Below the pieces are notes generated by a model. It did not search any database and was not told the origin of the DNA. It was given only the letters and a program-made list of their open reading frames with translations. A stretch of 64,000 nucleotides of DNA from Meishania litoralis (GTDB lineage: Bacteria > Bacteroidota > Bacteroidia > Flavobacteriales > Flavobacteriaceae), in contig NZ_JBHFPV010000001.1 of assembly GCF_042611095.1 (NCBI RefSeq), positions 1,922,001-1,986,000 on the forward strand, given 5' to 3'. Positions 8,646 through 16,809 of this stretch are shown piece by piece. Positions within the stretch are counted from its first letter, which is position 1. Each line of letters begins with the position of its first letter. The translations under genes and the position numbers were made by a program.

Positions 8646-8741
8646 ATGGCAACAGCAAAGAAAGCAGCTCCAAAAGCCGCCGCCAAAAAAGCCGCTCCTA
8701 AAAAGGCAGCGACCAAAAAGGCACCAGCGAAGAAGAAATAA
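8646..8741 (+). CDS. 31-residue Lys/Ala/Pro-rich histone H1-tail-like peptide
   Basis: A very short gene: ATG 8646, stop TAA 8739-8741. The product is made only of Lys, Ala, Pro and Thr after the first Met, in the repeated pattern KKAAPK/KKAATKK, ending APAKKK. It has 13 Lys, no acidic residue and no hydrophobic core, like the disordered tails of histone H1, AlgP and bacterial HU-tail proteins. It is preceded by an AT-rich leader and followed 48 bases later by a strong hairpin terminator, so it looks like an independent small transcript. Likely role (inferred): nucleic-acid binding. The codons vary among synonyms, which argues for selected coding sequence instead of simple nucleotide repeat slippage. 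Confidence 0.72.
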   Translation: MATAKKAAPKAAAKKAAPKKAATKKAPAKKK

Positions 8742-8788
8742 TCTGTTTGGGGGGCTTATCAGATAGGTCCTTTAAGATTCTAAGATCG

Positions 8789-8822
8789 AACCACTCGTGA
8801 TTGACGGGTGGTTTTTGTTTTT
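8789..8822 (+). terminator. Rho-independent terminator after the histone-tail-like gene
   Basis: Stem AACCACTCG (8789-8797) pairs with CGGGTGGTT (8805-8813) with one G-T pair, 7-base loop, followed by TTTGTTTTTT. Confidence 0.8.
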
Positions 8823-8836
8823 GGCGACTTTCAATA

Positions 8837-8876
8837 AAACAAAAGCCGCTTGGAAAATTGGGTTCCAAGCGGCTTT
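8837..8876 (-). terminator. Rho-independent terminator after groEL
   Basis: Perfect 12-bp stem AAAGCCGCTTGG (8842-8853) / CCAAGCGGCTTT (8865-8876); on the minus strand it is followed by TGTTTTATT. It lies 22 bases beyond the groEL stop and faces the terminator of the converging small gene. Confidence 0.85.
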
Positions 8877-8897
8877 GAAGTGTTTTAAACCGTCGAC

Positions 8898-10529
8898 TTA
8901 CATCATTCCGGGCATACCGCCGCCGCCCATAGAAGGGCCGGCCGGTGCATCTTCTTTGATGTCGGTCAAGGCACATTCGGTGGTCAAGATCATTCCGGCG
9001 ACCGAGGCGGCATTTTCCAATGCTACCCGTGTCACTTTCTTGGGATCGATGATACCAGCTTTGAACATTTCAACGTATTTTTCAGATTTTGCGTCATAAC
9101 CATAATCGGCTTTTCCGTCCAAAATCTTGGCCACTACTACAGAACCTTCGCCACCTGCATTTTCAACGATGGTGCGCAATGGAGATTCTATGGCACGGGC
9201 CACGATCTGTAGTCCGGTTTCTTCATCAGCGTTTTCAACCTTGACTTTTGCAAGCGCAGATTTTGCCCTTACCAAAGCAACACCGCCACCGGCAACGATT
9301 CCTTCTTCGACGGCAGCTCTTGTTGCGTGAAGCGCATCATCGACACGATCTTTCTTTTCTTTCATTTCGACTTCAGAGGCGGCACCGACATAAAGTACGG
9401 CTACGCCACCGGCCAATTTGGCCAAACGTTCTTGAAGTTTTTCACGGTCGTAATCAGATGTGGTCGTTTCGATCTGTGATTTGATCTGGTTGACACGAGA
9501 CTTGATATCCTTTTGAACACCGCCGCCGTTGACGATGGTCGTATTGTCTTTATCGATGGATACTTTCTCACAGGTACCCAACATGTCAAGTGAAACATTT
9601 TCCAAAGAGAAACCGCGCTCTTCAGCTATTACGGTACCTTTGGTAAGAATGGCGATATCTTCCAACATCGCTTTTCTGCGATCACCAAAACCAGGTGCCT
9701 TAACTGCGGCGATTTTTAACGACCCCCTTAATTTGTTTACTACCAAAGTGGCCAATGCCTCGCCATCGACGTCTTCGGCGATGATCAACAACGGTTTTCC
9801 CGATTGTGCCACAGGTTCCAATACCAGCAGCAAATCTTTCATTGCAGAGATCTTCTTGTCGAACAAAAGGATGTACGGATTTTCAAGTTCCGCTGTCATT
9901 TTTTCAGAATCGGTCACAAAGTAAGGAGAAAGATAGCCTCTGTCGAATTGCATTCCTTCCACTACATCTACATAGGTATCGGTTCCTTTGGCTTCTTCAA
10001 CGGTAATAACGCCTTCTTTGCCGACCTTTCCGAATGCCTGGGCTATCAACTCGCCAATGGTCTCATCGTTATTGGAAGAAATTGCGGCTACTTGCTTAAT
10101 CTTTTCTGAAGAATCGCCGACTTTTTTGGATTGTTTTCCCAAATTTTCAACAATGGCCTCGACCGCCTTGTCGATACCTCTCTTCAAATCCATTGGGTTG
10201 GCACCGGCGGCAACGTTCTTCAATCCTTCTTTAACAATAGATTGTGCCAAAACAGTGGCGGTGGTTGTTCCGTCACCGGCCAAATCATTGGTTTTCGAAG
10301 CAACTTCTTTGACCATTTGAGCACCCATGTTTTCAAGGGCATCGGCCAGCTCGATTTCTTTTGCAACAGTTACCCCATCTTTGGTCACCTGAGGTGCACC
10401 GAATGATTTGCTAATGATCACGTTGCGACCTTTAGGCCCTAAAGTAACCTTGACCGCATTGGCCAAGGCATCTACGCCTCTTCTCAGGCCGTCGCGGGCA
10501 TCAATGTCAAATTTTATGTCTTTTGCCAT
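8898..10529 (-). CDS. groEL: Chaperonin GroEL (60 kDa)
   Basis: Double-ring ATP-dependent chaperonin that folds cytosolic proteins with GroES. The 543-residue product has the family hallmarks: TLGPKGRNVI near residue 30, the ATPase motif GDGTTTATVLAQ (about 86-97), RGYLSPYF in the apical domain and the flexible Gly/Met tail GGGGMPGMM. No deviation was seen. It is transcribed with groES, 95 bases upstream, and ends at a strong terminator. Confidence 0.99.
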   Translation of the reverse strand: MAKDIKFDIDARDGLRRGVDALANAVKVTLGPKGRNVIISKSFGAPQVTKDGVTVAKEIELADALENMGAQMVKEVASKTNDLAGDGTTTATVLAQSIVKEGLKNVAAGANPMDLKRGIDKAVEAIVENLGKQSKKVGDSSEKIKQVAAISSNNDETIGELIAQAFGKVGKEGVITVEEAKGTDTYVDVVEGMQFDRGYLSPYFVTDSEKMTAELENPYILLFDKKISAMKDLLLVLEPVAQSGKPLLIIAEDVDGEALATLVVNKLRGSLKIAAVKAPGFGDRRKAMLEDIAILTKGTVIAEERGFSLENVSLDMLGTCEKVSIDKDNTTIVNGGGVQKDIKSRVNQIKSQIETTTSDYDREKLQERLAKLAGGVAVLYVGAASEVEMKEKKDRVDDALHATRAAVEEGIVAGGGVALVRAKSALAKVKVENADEETGLQIVARAIESPLRTIVENAGGEGSVVVAKILDGKADYGYDAKSEKYVEMFKAGIIDPKKVTRVALENAASVAGMILTTECALTDIKEDAPAGPSMGGGGMPGMM

Positions 10530-10624
10530 AATTATTGTTCTTTTTTATTTGTTTCCCCAAATTGTAGGGATGATTTTAATTGTTCTTTGTGTTTTGAAAT
10601 TTTCGATTAAAGCGAAGCGAAATA

Positions 10625-10903
10625 TTAGATGATCGCAATGATATATTTCTGTTGCATCATTAGGTAATCCTTGCCTTCCCATTTTAACTCCGTTCCACCG
10701 AATTTTTCGTAAATGACACTGTCACCTACTTTGACACTGATCGTCTCGTCTTTTGTGCCCGGTCCGACGGCAACGACTTTACCTTTTTGCGGTTTTTCCT
10801 TTGCAGTATCCGGAATATAGATGCCGGAAGCAGTTTTGGTCTCGGCCGCCATAGGCTCAATAAGAATTCTATCCGCCAATGGTTTAATACTAACTTTAGC
10901 CAT
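10625..10903 (-). CDS. groES: Co-chaperonin GroES
   Basis: Heptameric lid of GroEL. The 92-residue product begins AKVSIKPLADRILIEPM, has the mobile loop ETKTASGIYIPDTAKEKPQ (about 21-39) and the barrel motif GKVVAVGPG. The C-terminus YIIAII is slightly extended compared with many GroES. It is the first gene of the groES-groEL unit; no CIRCE inverted repeat is present upstream, but a sigma-54-like -24/-12 element is (10948-10963). Confidence 0.98.
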   Translation of the reverse strand: MAKVSIKPLADRILIEPMAAETKTASGIYIPDTAKEKPQKGKVVAVGPGTKDETISVKVGDSVIYEKFGGTELKWEGKDYLMMQQKYIIAII

Positions 10904-10947
10904 ATTGTTTAGTTTTTAAAATTGATTTTAAATTTCCCGTATGTTCG

Positions 10948-10963
10948 GGCATAAATTGTGCCA
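10948..10963 (-). promoter_or_regulatory. Sigma-54-like -24/-12 promoter upstream of groES
   Basis: Minus-strand TGGCACAATTTATGCC matches the consensus TGGCACrnnnnTTGCw at 9 of 11 specified bases (mismatches at the first T of TTGC and at the final W), with the invariant GG and GC at correct spacing. The predicted transcription start is near 10937, about 34 bases before the groES ATG. The site is also a partial palindrome (GGCA/TGCC), so a repressor site is an alternative reading. Confidence 0.5.
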
Positions 10964-10992
10964 GTTCAAAGAAACTGACATTTTGTAAAATG

Positions 10993-11025
10993 AAAATGCC
11001 AGCTTGTCATTTTGGCTGGCATTTT
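10993..11025 (-). terminator. Hairpin terminator after secG
   Basis: Perfect 11-bp stem AAAATGCCAGC (10993-11003) / GCTGGCATTTT (11015-11025). It is flanked by T-rich runs on both strands; on the minus strand it lies 21 bases past the secG stop and separates the miaB-secG unit from groES. Confidence 0.75.
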
Positions 11026-11045
11026 TGATATGATGGATCGTTGAT

Positions 11046-11420
11046 TTAAAGACTGTCCGTGGGGTCTGCCTGATCATTTGTCGGGGTGGCAGGCACCTCT
11101 TCAGGTACACTTTCGGGCACCGTTTCAGGTACTACGGTCTCAATATCGTCACCGTTCAGCAATTTAGAATCGGCATCACCAAAATTGCCTTTCAACGCAA
11201 TGTTCGATGCCAATATCAGAACGACCAAAAGTATGGCCAAGGTCCATGTGCTTTTATCTAGGAAATCACCGGTCTTCTTAACCCCGCCCACGATTTGGGT
11301 GCTTCCTCCACCAAATGAAGAAGACAGGCCGCCGCCTTTAGGGTTCTGGACCATGATGACCAAAACCAGCAGGAAGCAAACGATGATAATAAGGATCAAG
11401 AATATTGAAAATGTACTCAT
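11046..11420 (-). CDS. secG: Preprotein translocase subunit SecG
   Basis: Small inner-membrane subunit of the SecYEG channel. The 124-residue product has the two expected membrane helices (about 4-25 and 56-76) around the conserved cytoplasmic loop MVQNPKGGGLSSSFGGG, and the acidic, Pro/Glu-rich C-terminal extension common in Bacteroidota. Its ATG overlaps the stop of the preceding TPR-like gene by one base (TAATG), showing translational coupling. Confidence 0.96.
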   Translation of the reverse strand: MSTFSIFLILIIIVCFLLVLVIMVQNPKGGGLSSSFGGGSTQIVGGVKKTGDFLDKSTWTLAILLVVLILASNIALKGNFGDADSKLLNGDDIETVVPETVPESVPEEVPATPTNDQADPTDSL

Positions 11421-12319
11421 TACTCTCTTGGATTTTCTTTTCGAATTTTTTCTATCGCCCGAATTCGGTCTGCAAAGAAACCACTTTTTTCCGGATATTT
11501 CAAACTTAAAATTTTGAATGCTTGTATGGCCTTTTTGTACTTTTTCTGTTCTAGATAGACCTTGGCCAAAGTCTCGGTCATCAACTCATTCTTGTCCAAT
11601 TTGACCGAGGTCGAAATATCGACTTCAGAGCTGCTGCCTTCTCGGGGAATGATTTTAGGATTCTCTTCCAAGAACTTATCGATCAACTCGAATTTTTTCT
11701 TTTTAGAGTTTTCTTCCTTAGGTAATATTCCGGAATCATTATCCGAAGCCAAATCATCAACCTTCTTTATCTTGTCTGAATGCCCCGAACCTGAATCTTG
11801 CTTCTTTAAAGAGGTCAATTGTAACCACTCGCTGAAAGAATGTTTTTCGTTCTTGGTGAACGCTAAAGGTCTGCCCAATTCAAGTGAAGCAACCACATCA
11901 TCCTTTTCGATTTGCTCATTTGTATTTGTGTCAGAACTTTTCGATTCGACCGACAACGGTTCTAAATCCGAATCGGGCTTCTTCGGCATTTGTTGTGTCG
12001 GCCTGTCTACAGAATCAACTTCGTTTTCTGTAGGTTCATCGTTGTTGCCAAGAATGGTCTTGGCTATGTCGTTCTGAAGAAATTCTTCAGAGGTTATGAA
12101 ATCGAAAAGTACGTCCCTATCGGCAGTATATGCGGCTGCCACTTTTAAGGCGTTGTTATATTTGAAACTGTTTGCGTTTTTCAGGCCTTTAAGGTGCAGG
12201 GCCCTGGCGGCCTGAAAATAAGGGTATTCGTCAATGACATCTTCAAGCTGCGCGGTTTGTTCGGTTGAAACCACTTCATCTGGATGCTGTAACAAATATG
12301 TGAAATCCTGTACTTTCAT
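11420..12319 (-). CDS. Tetratricopeptide-like protein between lptE and secG
   Basis: A soluble 299-residue protein. The N-terminal part (1-85) is helical and contains YPYFQAARALHLKGLK, a pattern resembling a TPR helix pair; the middle (about 105-215) is charged, low-complexity and probably disordered; the C-terminal part (about 255-295) has LAKVYLEQKKYKKAIQAFKI followed by LKYPEKSGFF, a clear TPR motif. No signal peptide. It lies 12 bases after lptE and overlaps secG by one base. The function is unknown; the same gene is commonly placed here in flavobacterial genomes. Confidence 0.85.
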   Translation of the reverse strand: MKVQDFTYLLQHPDEVVSTEQTAQLEDVIDEYPYFQAARALHLKGLKNANSFKYNNALKVAAAYTADRDVLFDFITSEEFLQNDIAKTILGNNDEPTENEVDSVDRPTQQMPKKPDSDLEPLSVESKSSDTNTNEQIEKDDVVASLELGRPLAFTKNEKHSFSEWLQLTSLKKQDSGSGHSDKIKKVDDLASDNDSGILPKEENSKKKKFELIDKFLEENPKIIPREGSSSEVDISTSVKLDKNELMTETLAKVYLEQKKYKKAIQAFKILSLKYPEKSGFFADRIRAIEKIRKENPRE

Positions 12320-12331
12320 GTCATGATCTGA

Positions 12332-12874
12332 CTACCAATCGGCCAATGAGGCATTAAAAATATCCTGTGTGATCCTTTCGAAAATCACTTCATGTGCCTC
12401 ATCCTTTACCGATGATAATTGTGCTGCCGCGGGGTAGTCGTAAAAGAAAGAAAAACGTTGGTCAAAGTCGGCATCTTCTTTGGTGTTGTTATAAAACCTG
12501 ACTTTTACCGCGATCGACAACCTATTTTGGGCCGCGGTCTGTTGCGCGGTTGCACTCATTGGCGAGATGCGATATTCGACAATTTCACCCTCATAAACAA
12601 GGTCGCCGCCCGAAGCTACCAAGGTCAAACTCGACTGGTCTTGGATCCTGGTTTGAAGCGCTTGTGTAAAATCACGGTCCATGCCCGGTTCAAATATGGA
12701 TCCCGGACTTTGCGTGGCATAATTTTGAAAATAGTCTACCCGAAAAGTCTCTGCCGTACCGACGTTGCCCCCTGTGAAATTATAGGCTCCACATCCAGAG
12801 ATCATACTGACGGTCAAAAAAATAAAAATGGCCTTAACGTTTCTCAAGATTTTATAATTTTTAACACCTAACAC
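12332..12874 (-). CDS. lptE: LptE-family LPS-assembly lipoprotein
   Basis: Outer-membrane lipoprotein that plugs and chaperones LptD during lipopolysaccharide export. Lipobox MISGC with an adjacent Gly (SMISGCGAYNFTG) follows a hydrophobic signal; the rest is a single mixed alpha/beta domain with DFTQALQTRIQDQSSL, GGDLVYEGEIVEYRISP and RFSFFYDYP typical of the bacteroidetal LptE family. The start is unusual: the first available codon is GTG 12874 inside a heptamer repeat, directly after an in-frame TAG. A TTG at residue 10 (position 12847) would give a shorter normal signal peptide. No ATG precedes the lipobox except one inside the signal. Confidence 0.88.
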   Translation of the reverse strand: MLGVKNYKILRNVKAIFIFLTVSMISGCGAYNFTGGNVGTAETFRVDYFQNYATQSPGSIFEPGMDRDFTQALQTRIQDQSSLTLVASGGDLVYEGEIVEYRISPMSATAQQTAAQNRLSIAVKVRFYNNTKEDADFDQRFSFFYDYPAAAQLSSVKDEAHEVIFERITQDIFNASLADW

Positions 12875-12940
12875 CTAACACCTAACACCTAACACCTAAC
12901 ACCTAACACCTAACACCTAACACCTAACACCTAACACCTA
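12864..12940 (-). repeat. Eleven-copy heptamer array (TAGGTGT on minus strand)
   Basis: Exactly 11 perfect copies of 7 bp (plus strand ACACCTA) fill the whole space between the sigma-54 activator and lptE. The activator stop TAG is the first unit. The lptE GTG start codon belongs to the penultimate unit. Because 7 is not a multiple of 3, each frame meets TAG every 21 bases, so nothing can be read through the array. Confidence 0.97.
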
Positions 12941-14218
12941 CAAATCGTACTGTTTTATCTTCCGATAGAGCGTACGTTCAGAAATACCCAACTCGGCCGC
13001 CGCAGCTTTTCGCTTTCCTCGATTACGCTCCAACGATTTTTTGATGAGCTCTATTTCCTTTTCATGTAAAGATAGGGTTTCCTCTTCCTCTATTTCTTCC
13101 GCAAAATGATACTTGTCCTCTTGTTGTATATGCTGAGGAACCGGTTCTACAGGCGGGTGGTTCGGTAGTTGAAGTACTTCGGTTGCCACTGTGTCCTCCA
13201 CGTTGTCGTCGACAGTATTTTTCTTGTCGTTGCCGTATATTTTTTGGATCAAGGTCTCGTTTTCTTCTTGAACCTTCTCTGAACTATCATGCTTCAACAG
13301 TTCTAAAGTGAGCTTTTTCAGATCATTAAGATCACTTTTCATATCAAAAAGCACTTTGTACAATATTTCACGCTCTGTGCTGAAATCACCATCTTTCTTA
13401 TTGGTGCCCACCACTGCCGGTAAATTCGAGCTACTTGCAGAGGGTAGATAGCCGTTCAAAGTGATCGCCGAGATATTCCTGTTCTCTTCTAGAACCGAAA
13501 TCTGCTCGGCAATATTTCTAAGTTGACGGATGTTTCCGGGCCAGCGATAACGCAATAGCAATTGAATGGCGTCGTCATCCAATCGAAGTGTCGGCATTTT
13601 GTACTTCTGCCCAAAGTCGGAAGCAAATTTTCTGAACAATAAGTGAATATCATCTTTTCGCTCGCGCAATGGGGGAATATTGATTTCGACCGTACTCAAT
13701 CGATAATAAAGATCTTCTCTGAACTTTTCTTTCTTAATGGCCTCGAACATGTTTATGTTGGTAGCGGCAACGATTCGTACATCGGTCTTCTGTACCTGTG
13801 AAGAACCGACCTTCAAAAATTCGCCGTTTTCCAAAACCCTAAGCAATCGCACTTGGGTGGTCAATGGCAGTTCGCCGACTTCGTCAAGAAAAATGGTTCC
13901 GCCATCGGCTACCTCAAAGTAACCGCTTCGGGTCTGAGTCGCTCCGGTAAAAGCACCTTTTTCGTGACCGAAAAGTTCACTATCTATCGTGCCTTCGGGA
14001 ATTGCCCCACAGTTTACAGCGATATACTTGGCATGTTTTCTGTGCGACAGGGAATGGATGATCTTGGGAATGGATTCTTTGCCGACACCGCTCTCTCCCG
14101 TCACCAAAACAGAAATATCGGTCGGGGCGACCTGAATGGCTTTTTCAATGGCACGATTGAGTTTTACATCGTTGCCGATGATTTCAAAACGTTGTTTTAT
14201 TGCCTGTACGTTTTCCAT
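12938..14218 (-). CDS. Sigma-54-dependent transcriptional activator (no receiver domain)
   Basis: AAA+ enhancer-binding protein that opens sigma-54 promoters. The 426-residue product starts almost directly with the AAA+ domain: Walker A GESGVGKE (41-48), the sigma-54 contact loop GAFTGA (88-93), Walker B GTIFLDEV (108-115) and the arginine-finger region FREDLYYRL. A Fis-type helix-turn-helix closes the protein (about 385-426, KRKAAAAELGISERTLYRKI). A 100-residue acidic, disordered linker separates them. With no N-terminal sensory domain, activity must be set by level or partner. It lies 68 bases after miaB. Confidence 0.95.
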   Translation of the reverse strand: MENVQAIKQRFEIIGNDVKLNRAIEKAIQVAPTDISVLVTGESGVGKESIPKIIHSLSHRKHAKYIAVNCGAIPEGTIDSELFGHEKGAFTGATQTRSGYFEVADGGTIFLDEVGELPLTTQVRLLRVLENGEFLKVGSSQVQKTDVRIVAATNINMFEAIKKEKFREDLYYRLSTVEINIPPLRERKDDIHLLFRKFASDFGQKYKMPTLRLDDDAIQLLLRYRWPGNIRQLRNIAEQISVLEENRNISAITLNGYLPSASSSNLPAVVGTNKKDGDFSTEREILYKVLFDMKSDLNDLKKLTLELLKHDSSEKVQEENETLIQKIYGNDKKNTVDDNVEDTVATEVLQLPNHPPVEPVPQHIQQEDKYHFAEEIEEEETLSLHEKEIELIKKSLERNRGKRKAAAAELGISERTLYRKIKQYDL

Positions 14219-14286
14219 TGATTGTCTTTCACACTTGTAACCGTGCCCTTGCCTTCAACTGAAAGTACTTGGGCCAAATTTTTGCT

Positions 14287-15732
14287 TTAATTATTTTTTG
14301 AATACCCCATGGCCTTGCCGATCAACGTGGCAGAGGTACAACTATCCATTCGTACCATTACGAAATCGCCCACTTTATAATTTTCCTTGGGAAAGACCGC
14401 TACCGTATTCTGCGAATTGCGGCCCATAAAATGGTCGTTTGATTTTTTCGAGACCCCTTCGATGAGCACTTCTTGAACTTGGCCCAAATGTTGTTCGGTA
14501 CGCTCTTGGCAATGTTTTCGCTGTAGTTCAATGATTTCAGATAGCCTTCTTTTTTTTGTTTCGAAAGGTACAGCGTCTTTCAATTTTCTGGCGGCCATTG
14601 TGCCCGGTCTTTCAGAATAGGCGAACATGAAACCGTAATCGTATTTTACATATTCCATAAGCGATAGCGTATCTTGATGGTCTTCTTCGGTCTCGGTCGG
14701 AAAACCAGCTATCATGTCTTGTGAAATTGCGCAATCGGGAATAATCTTCTTGATATTGTCGATAAGTTCGAAGTATTCTTCGCGAGTGTGCAAGCGGTTC
14801 ATTTCCTTAAGAATGCGATCGCTTCCGCTTTGCACGGGCAGGTGAATGTAATTGCAGATGTTCTCAAACTTGGCCATGGTATGGATTACGTCCAAGGTCA
14901 TGTCCTGCGGATTCGAAGTCGAAAATCGAATGCGCATTTTAGGTTGCGCCGAAGCTACCATACCCAAAAGGTCAGAGAAATTGACGGCCGTCGCCTTTTG
15001 CATATCGGACGCTTTGACAAAGTCTTTTTTCAACCCACCGCCGTACCAAAGATAACTGTCGACGTTCTGGCCCAGTAGCGTAACCTCTTTAAAACCTTTT
15101 TTCCATAGATCGTTTACCTCATTAATGATAGAAAGTGGGTCGCGACTCCGTTCTCGGCCCCGTGTAAAAGGTACGACACAAAAGGTGCACATATTGTCGC
15201 AACCGCGTGTAATGGTCACGAATGCCGTGACCCCGTTCGTATTTAACCGCACCGGCGCGACGTCACCATAGGTCTCTTCCTTTGAGAGTATGACGTTCAC
15301 GGCGTTTCTACCTTCATCGATTTCTTGCACGAGGTTCGGCAGGTCTTTGTAGGCATCTGGCCCGACGACCATATCGACGATTTTTTCCTCTTCCAGCAAT
15401 TGGCTTTTCAATCGTTCTGCCATGCAACCCAGAACACCCACCTTCATATGGGGGCGTTTTTCTTTTACTGCATTGAACTTTTCAAGGCGTTTTCGAACGG
15501 TAAGCTCTGCTTTCTCGCGAATCGAACAGGTATTGACCAGTACTAGGTCGGCATCTTCGAGGTTGTCAGTAGTATTGAACCCTTCATTGGCCAATATCGA
15601 GGCCACGATTTCACTGTCCGAAAAGTTCATTTGGCAACCATAGCTTTCGATATAAAGCAGGCGCGTGTTCTTGACATTATCCTTGGTCGACAATGCAGTG
15701 CCTTGAATCGATTCGTTTAGTACCTTCTCCAT
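14287..15732 (-). CDS. miaB: tRNA-2-methylthio-N6-dimethylallyladenosine synthase MiaB
   Basis: Radical-SAM methylthiotransferase that adds the 2-methylthio group to i6A37 of tRNAs. From ATG 15732 there are 481 residues; an upstream in-frame ATG at 15786 precedes a TAnnTTTG promoter box (15766-15773) and is rejected. Three cysteines of the auxiliary cluster are at 33 (YGCQMN), 69 (NTCSIRE) and 103 (GCMAERL); the radical-SAM triad is C178, C182, C185 in GCDNMCTFC. The C-terminal TRAM region (GVSKKSNDHFMGRN) is present. First gene of the miaB-activator-lptE-TPR-secG run. Confidence 0.98.
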   Translation of the reverse strand: MEKVLNESIQGTALSTKDNVKNTRLLYIESYGCQMNFSDSEIVASILANEGFNTTDNLEDADLVLVNTCSIREKAELTVRKRLEKFNAVKEKRPHMKVGVLGCMAERLKSQLLEEEKIVDMVVGPDAYKDLPNLVQEIDEGRNAVNVILSKEETYGDVAPVRLNTNGVTAFVTITRGCDNMCTFCVVPFTRGRERSRDPLSIINEVNDLWKKGFKEVTLLGQNVDSYLWYGGGLKKDFVKASDMQKATAVNFSDLLGMVASAQPKMRIRFSTSNPQDMTLDVIHTMAKFENICNYIHLPVQSGSDRILKEMNRLHTREEYFELIDNIKKIIPDCAISQDMIAGFPTETEEDHQDTLSLMEYVKYDYGFMFAYSERPGTMAARKLKDAVPFETKKRRLSEIIELQRKHCQERTEQHLGQVQEVLIEGVSKKSNDHFMGRNSQNTVAVFPKENYKVGDFVMVRMDSCTSATLIGKAMGYSKNN

Positions 15733-15765
15733 AAGCCGCCATTTTCTTGTAATCAAATGGATGGG

Positions 15766-15773
15766 CAAAGATA
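15766..15773 (-). promoter_or_regulatory. Bacteroidota -7 box (TATCTTTG) of miaB
   Basis: Exact TAnnTTTG on the minus strand, 33 bases before the miaB ATG at 15732. It excludes the upstream in-frame ATG codons at 15777 and 15786 as starts. Confidence 0.5.
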
Positions 15774-15863
15774 GCATTATATTCAAAAAAGTGACATTAT
15801 GACAGTTTATTTTAGAACTATTTTAGCGTTTATGGTTACCTTTAATCGAGTAAATCAGCGGCT

Positions 15864-16592
15864 ATGAATTTTACAGCGGTTAATGAACGAATACTATCGA
15901 GCAGGAGTTTGGATTTTGGCAGCATCTTTGGCCGATCCATCGAATTGTTCAAAAAAGTGTGGTTGCAAGGTTTCATAACCTTGTTTTTAACATTTGTGAC
16001 CATAATACCGTTTTATGTGCTCTTTTATCTACCCCTGATCGGGGCTGGAATATCAGACCCGGAAATGGTACGAACAGAAGAGTTACCACCGGTAATTCTT
16101 GTATTGATGATGTGTTTGTTTCCTATTCTGTTAATGGCAGTGATGACCATTGCGCTGGCATTTAATGCGGCTTTTTTAAGGATATGCAGACAAAAAGATT
16201 TGAGCGAAAATGGTCGTGAGGATTATTTCCATTATTTCAAAAAGAGGTATCTGGGCAAATGCCTTGTGCTTTCTTTAATGATGATCGGTCTTGGTTTTTT
16301 GGGGATGCTGACATGTGGGGTCGGGCTGATCTATGTAATCGTGCCTTTGTATATCATGCCCGCTTTTTTAGCCTTTGACGAAGAATTATCACCGATCGAG
16401 ATTGTCAAGGCCAGCTTTTCATTAGGGAATAAAAATTGGTTGACCGTTTTCGGATTGGTATTTTTGATGGGAATTTTAGCTGAACTGGGCATACTGTTAT
16501 GCATAATTGGGGTTTTCTTTACCGCAATGCTCGCTAAAATACCTGCCTATTTTATATATAAGGATAGCATAGGCATCTCTTTTAACGATTAG
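15864..16592 (+). CDS. Multi-pass membrane protein of unknown function
   Basis: Not recognised as a named family with certainty. The 242-residue product begins with a polar amphipathic segment (SLDFGSIFGRSIELFKKVW) and then has about six hydrophobic stretches (34-60, 78-106, 133-150, 153-172, 195-210, 213-232). The layout and the ...FSLGNKNWLTVFG motif before the last helices resemble bacterial membrane proteins of the DUF975 or GDPD-membrane-domain type, but this is only a resemblance. It stands alone between miaB (divergent) and an LVIVD lipoprotein gene 217 bases downstream. Confidence 0.8.
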   Translation: MNFTAVNERILSSRSLDFGSIFGRSIELFKKVWLQGFITLFLTFVTIIPFYVLFYLPLIGAGISDPEMVRTEELPPVILVLMMCLFPILLMAVMTIALAFNAAFLRICRQKDLSENGREDYFHYFKKRYLGKCLVLSLMMIGLGFLGMLTCGVGLIYVIVPLYIMPAFLAFDEELSPIEIVKASFSLGNKNWLTVFGLVFLMGILAELGILLCIIGVFFTAMLAKIPAYFIYKDSIGISFND

Positions 16593-16809
16593 TCTTTCGT
16601 CGAGTTTTTTGAATTCTTGCGCAACTGTTTTGGGTCGATGACATCTAGTAAGAAAAGACCAAAAAAAAATTGATTATGAAATGAGTATAAACAAATTTAA
16701 TTTTTTGCATTACGACCGAAATGATTAAATTTTTTATGCGAAAGCGCAGTGGTTGATCTAAGCAGAAAAGTTTTGTTTGATTATTTACTCAACAAAAATT
16801 TTTAAAGAG
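16593..16809. other. 217-base spacer before the LVIVD lipoprotein gene
   Basis: AT-rich non-coding DNA. It probably carries the promoter of the next two genes, but I find no exact TAnnTTTG box and no terminator-like hairpin. Confidence 0.4.

Noticed and set aside
10904..11045. CIRCE/HrcA operator in front of groES
   Set aside because: No TTAGCACTC-N9-GAGTGCTAA or similar palindrome is present.
12864..12940. Telomere-like or CRISPR-like repeat
   Set aside because: Perfect heptamers without spacers inside a bacterial operon; a simple-sequence array explains it.
15733..15786. Longer miaB starting at ATG 15786
   Set aside because: A TAnnTTTG promoter box lies between that ATG and the usual MiaB N-terminus, so transcription probably starts after it.
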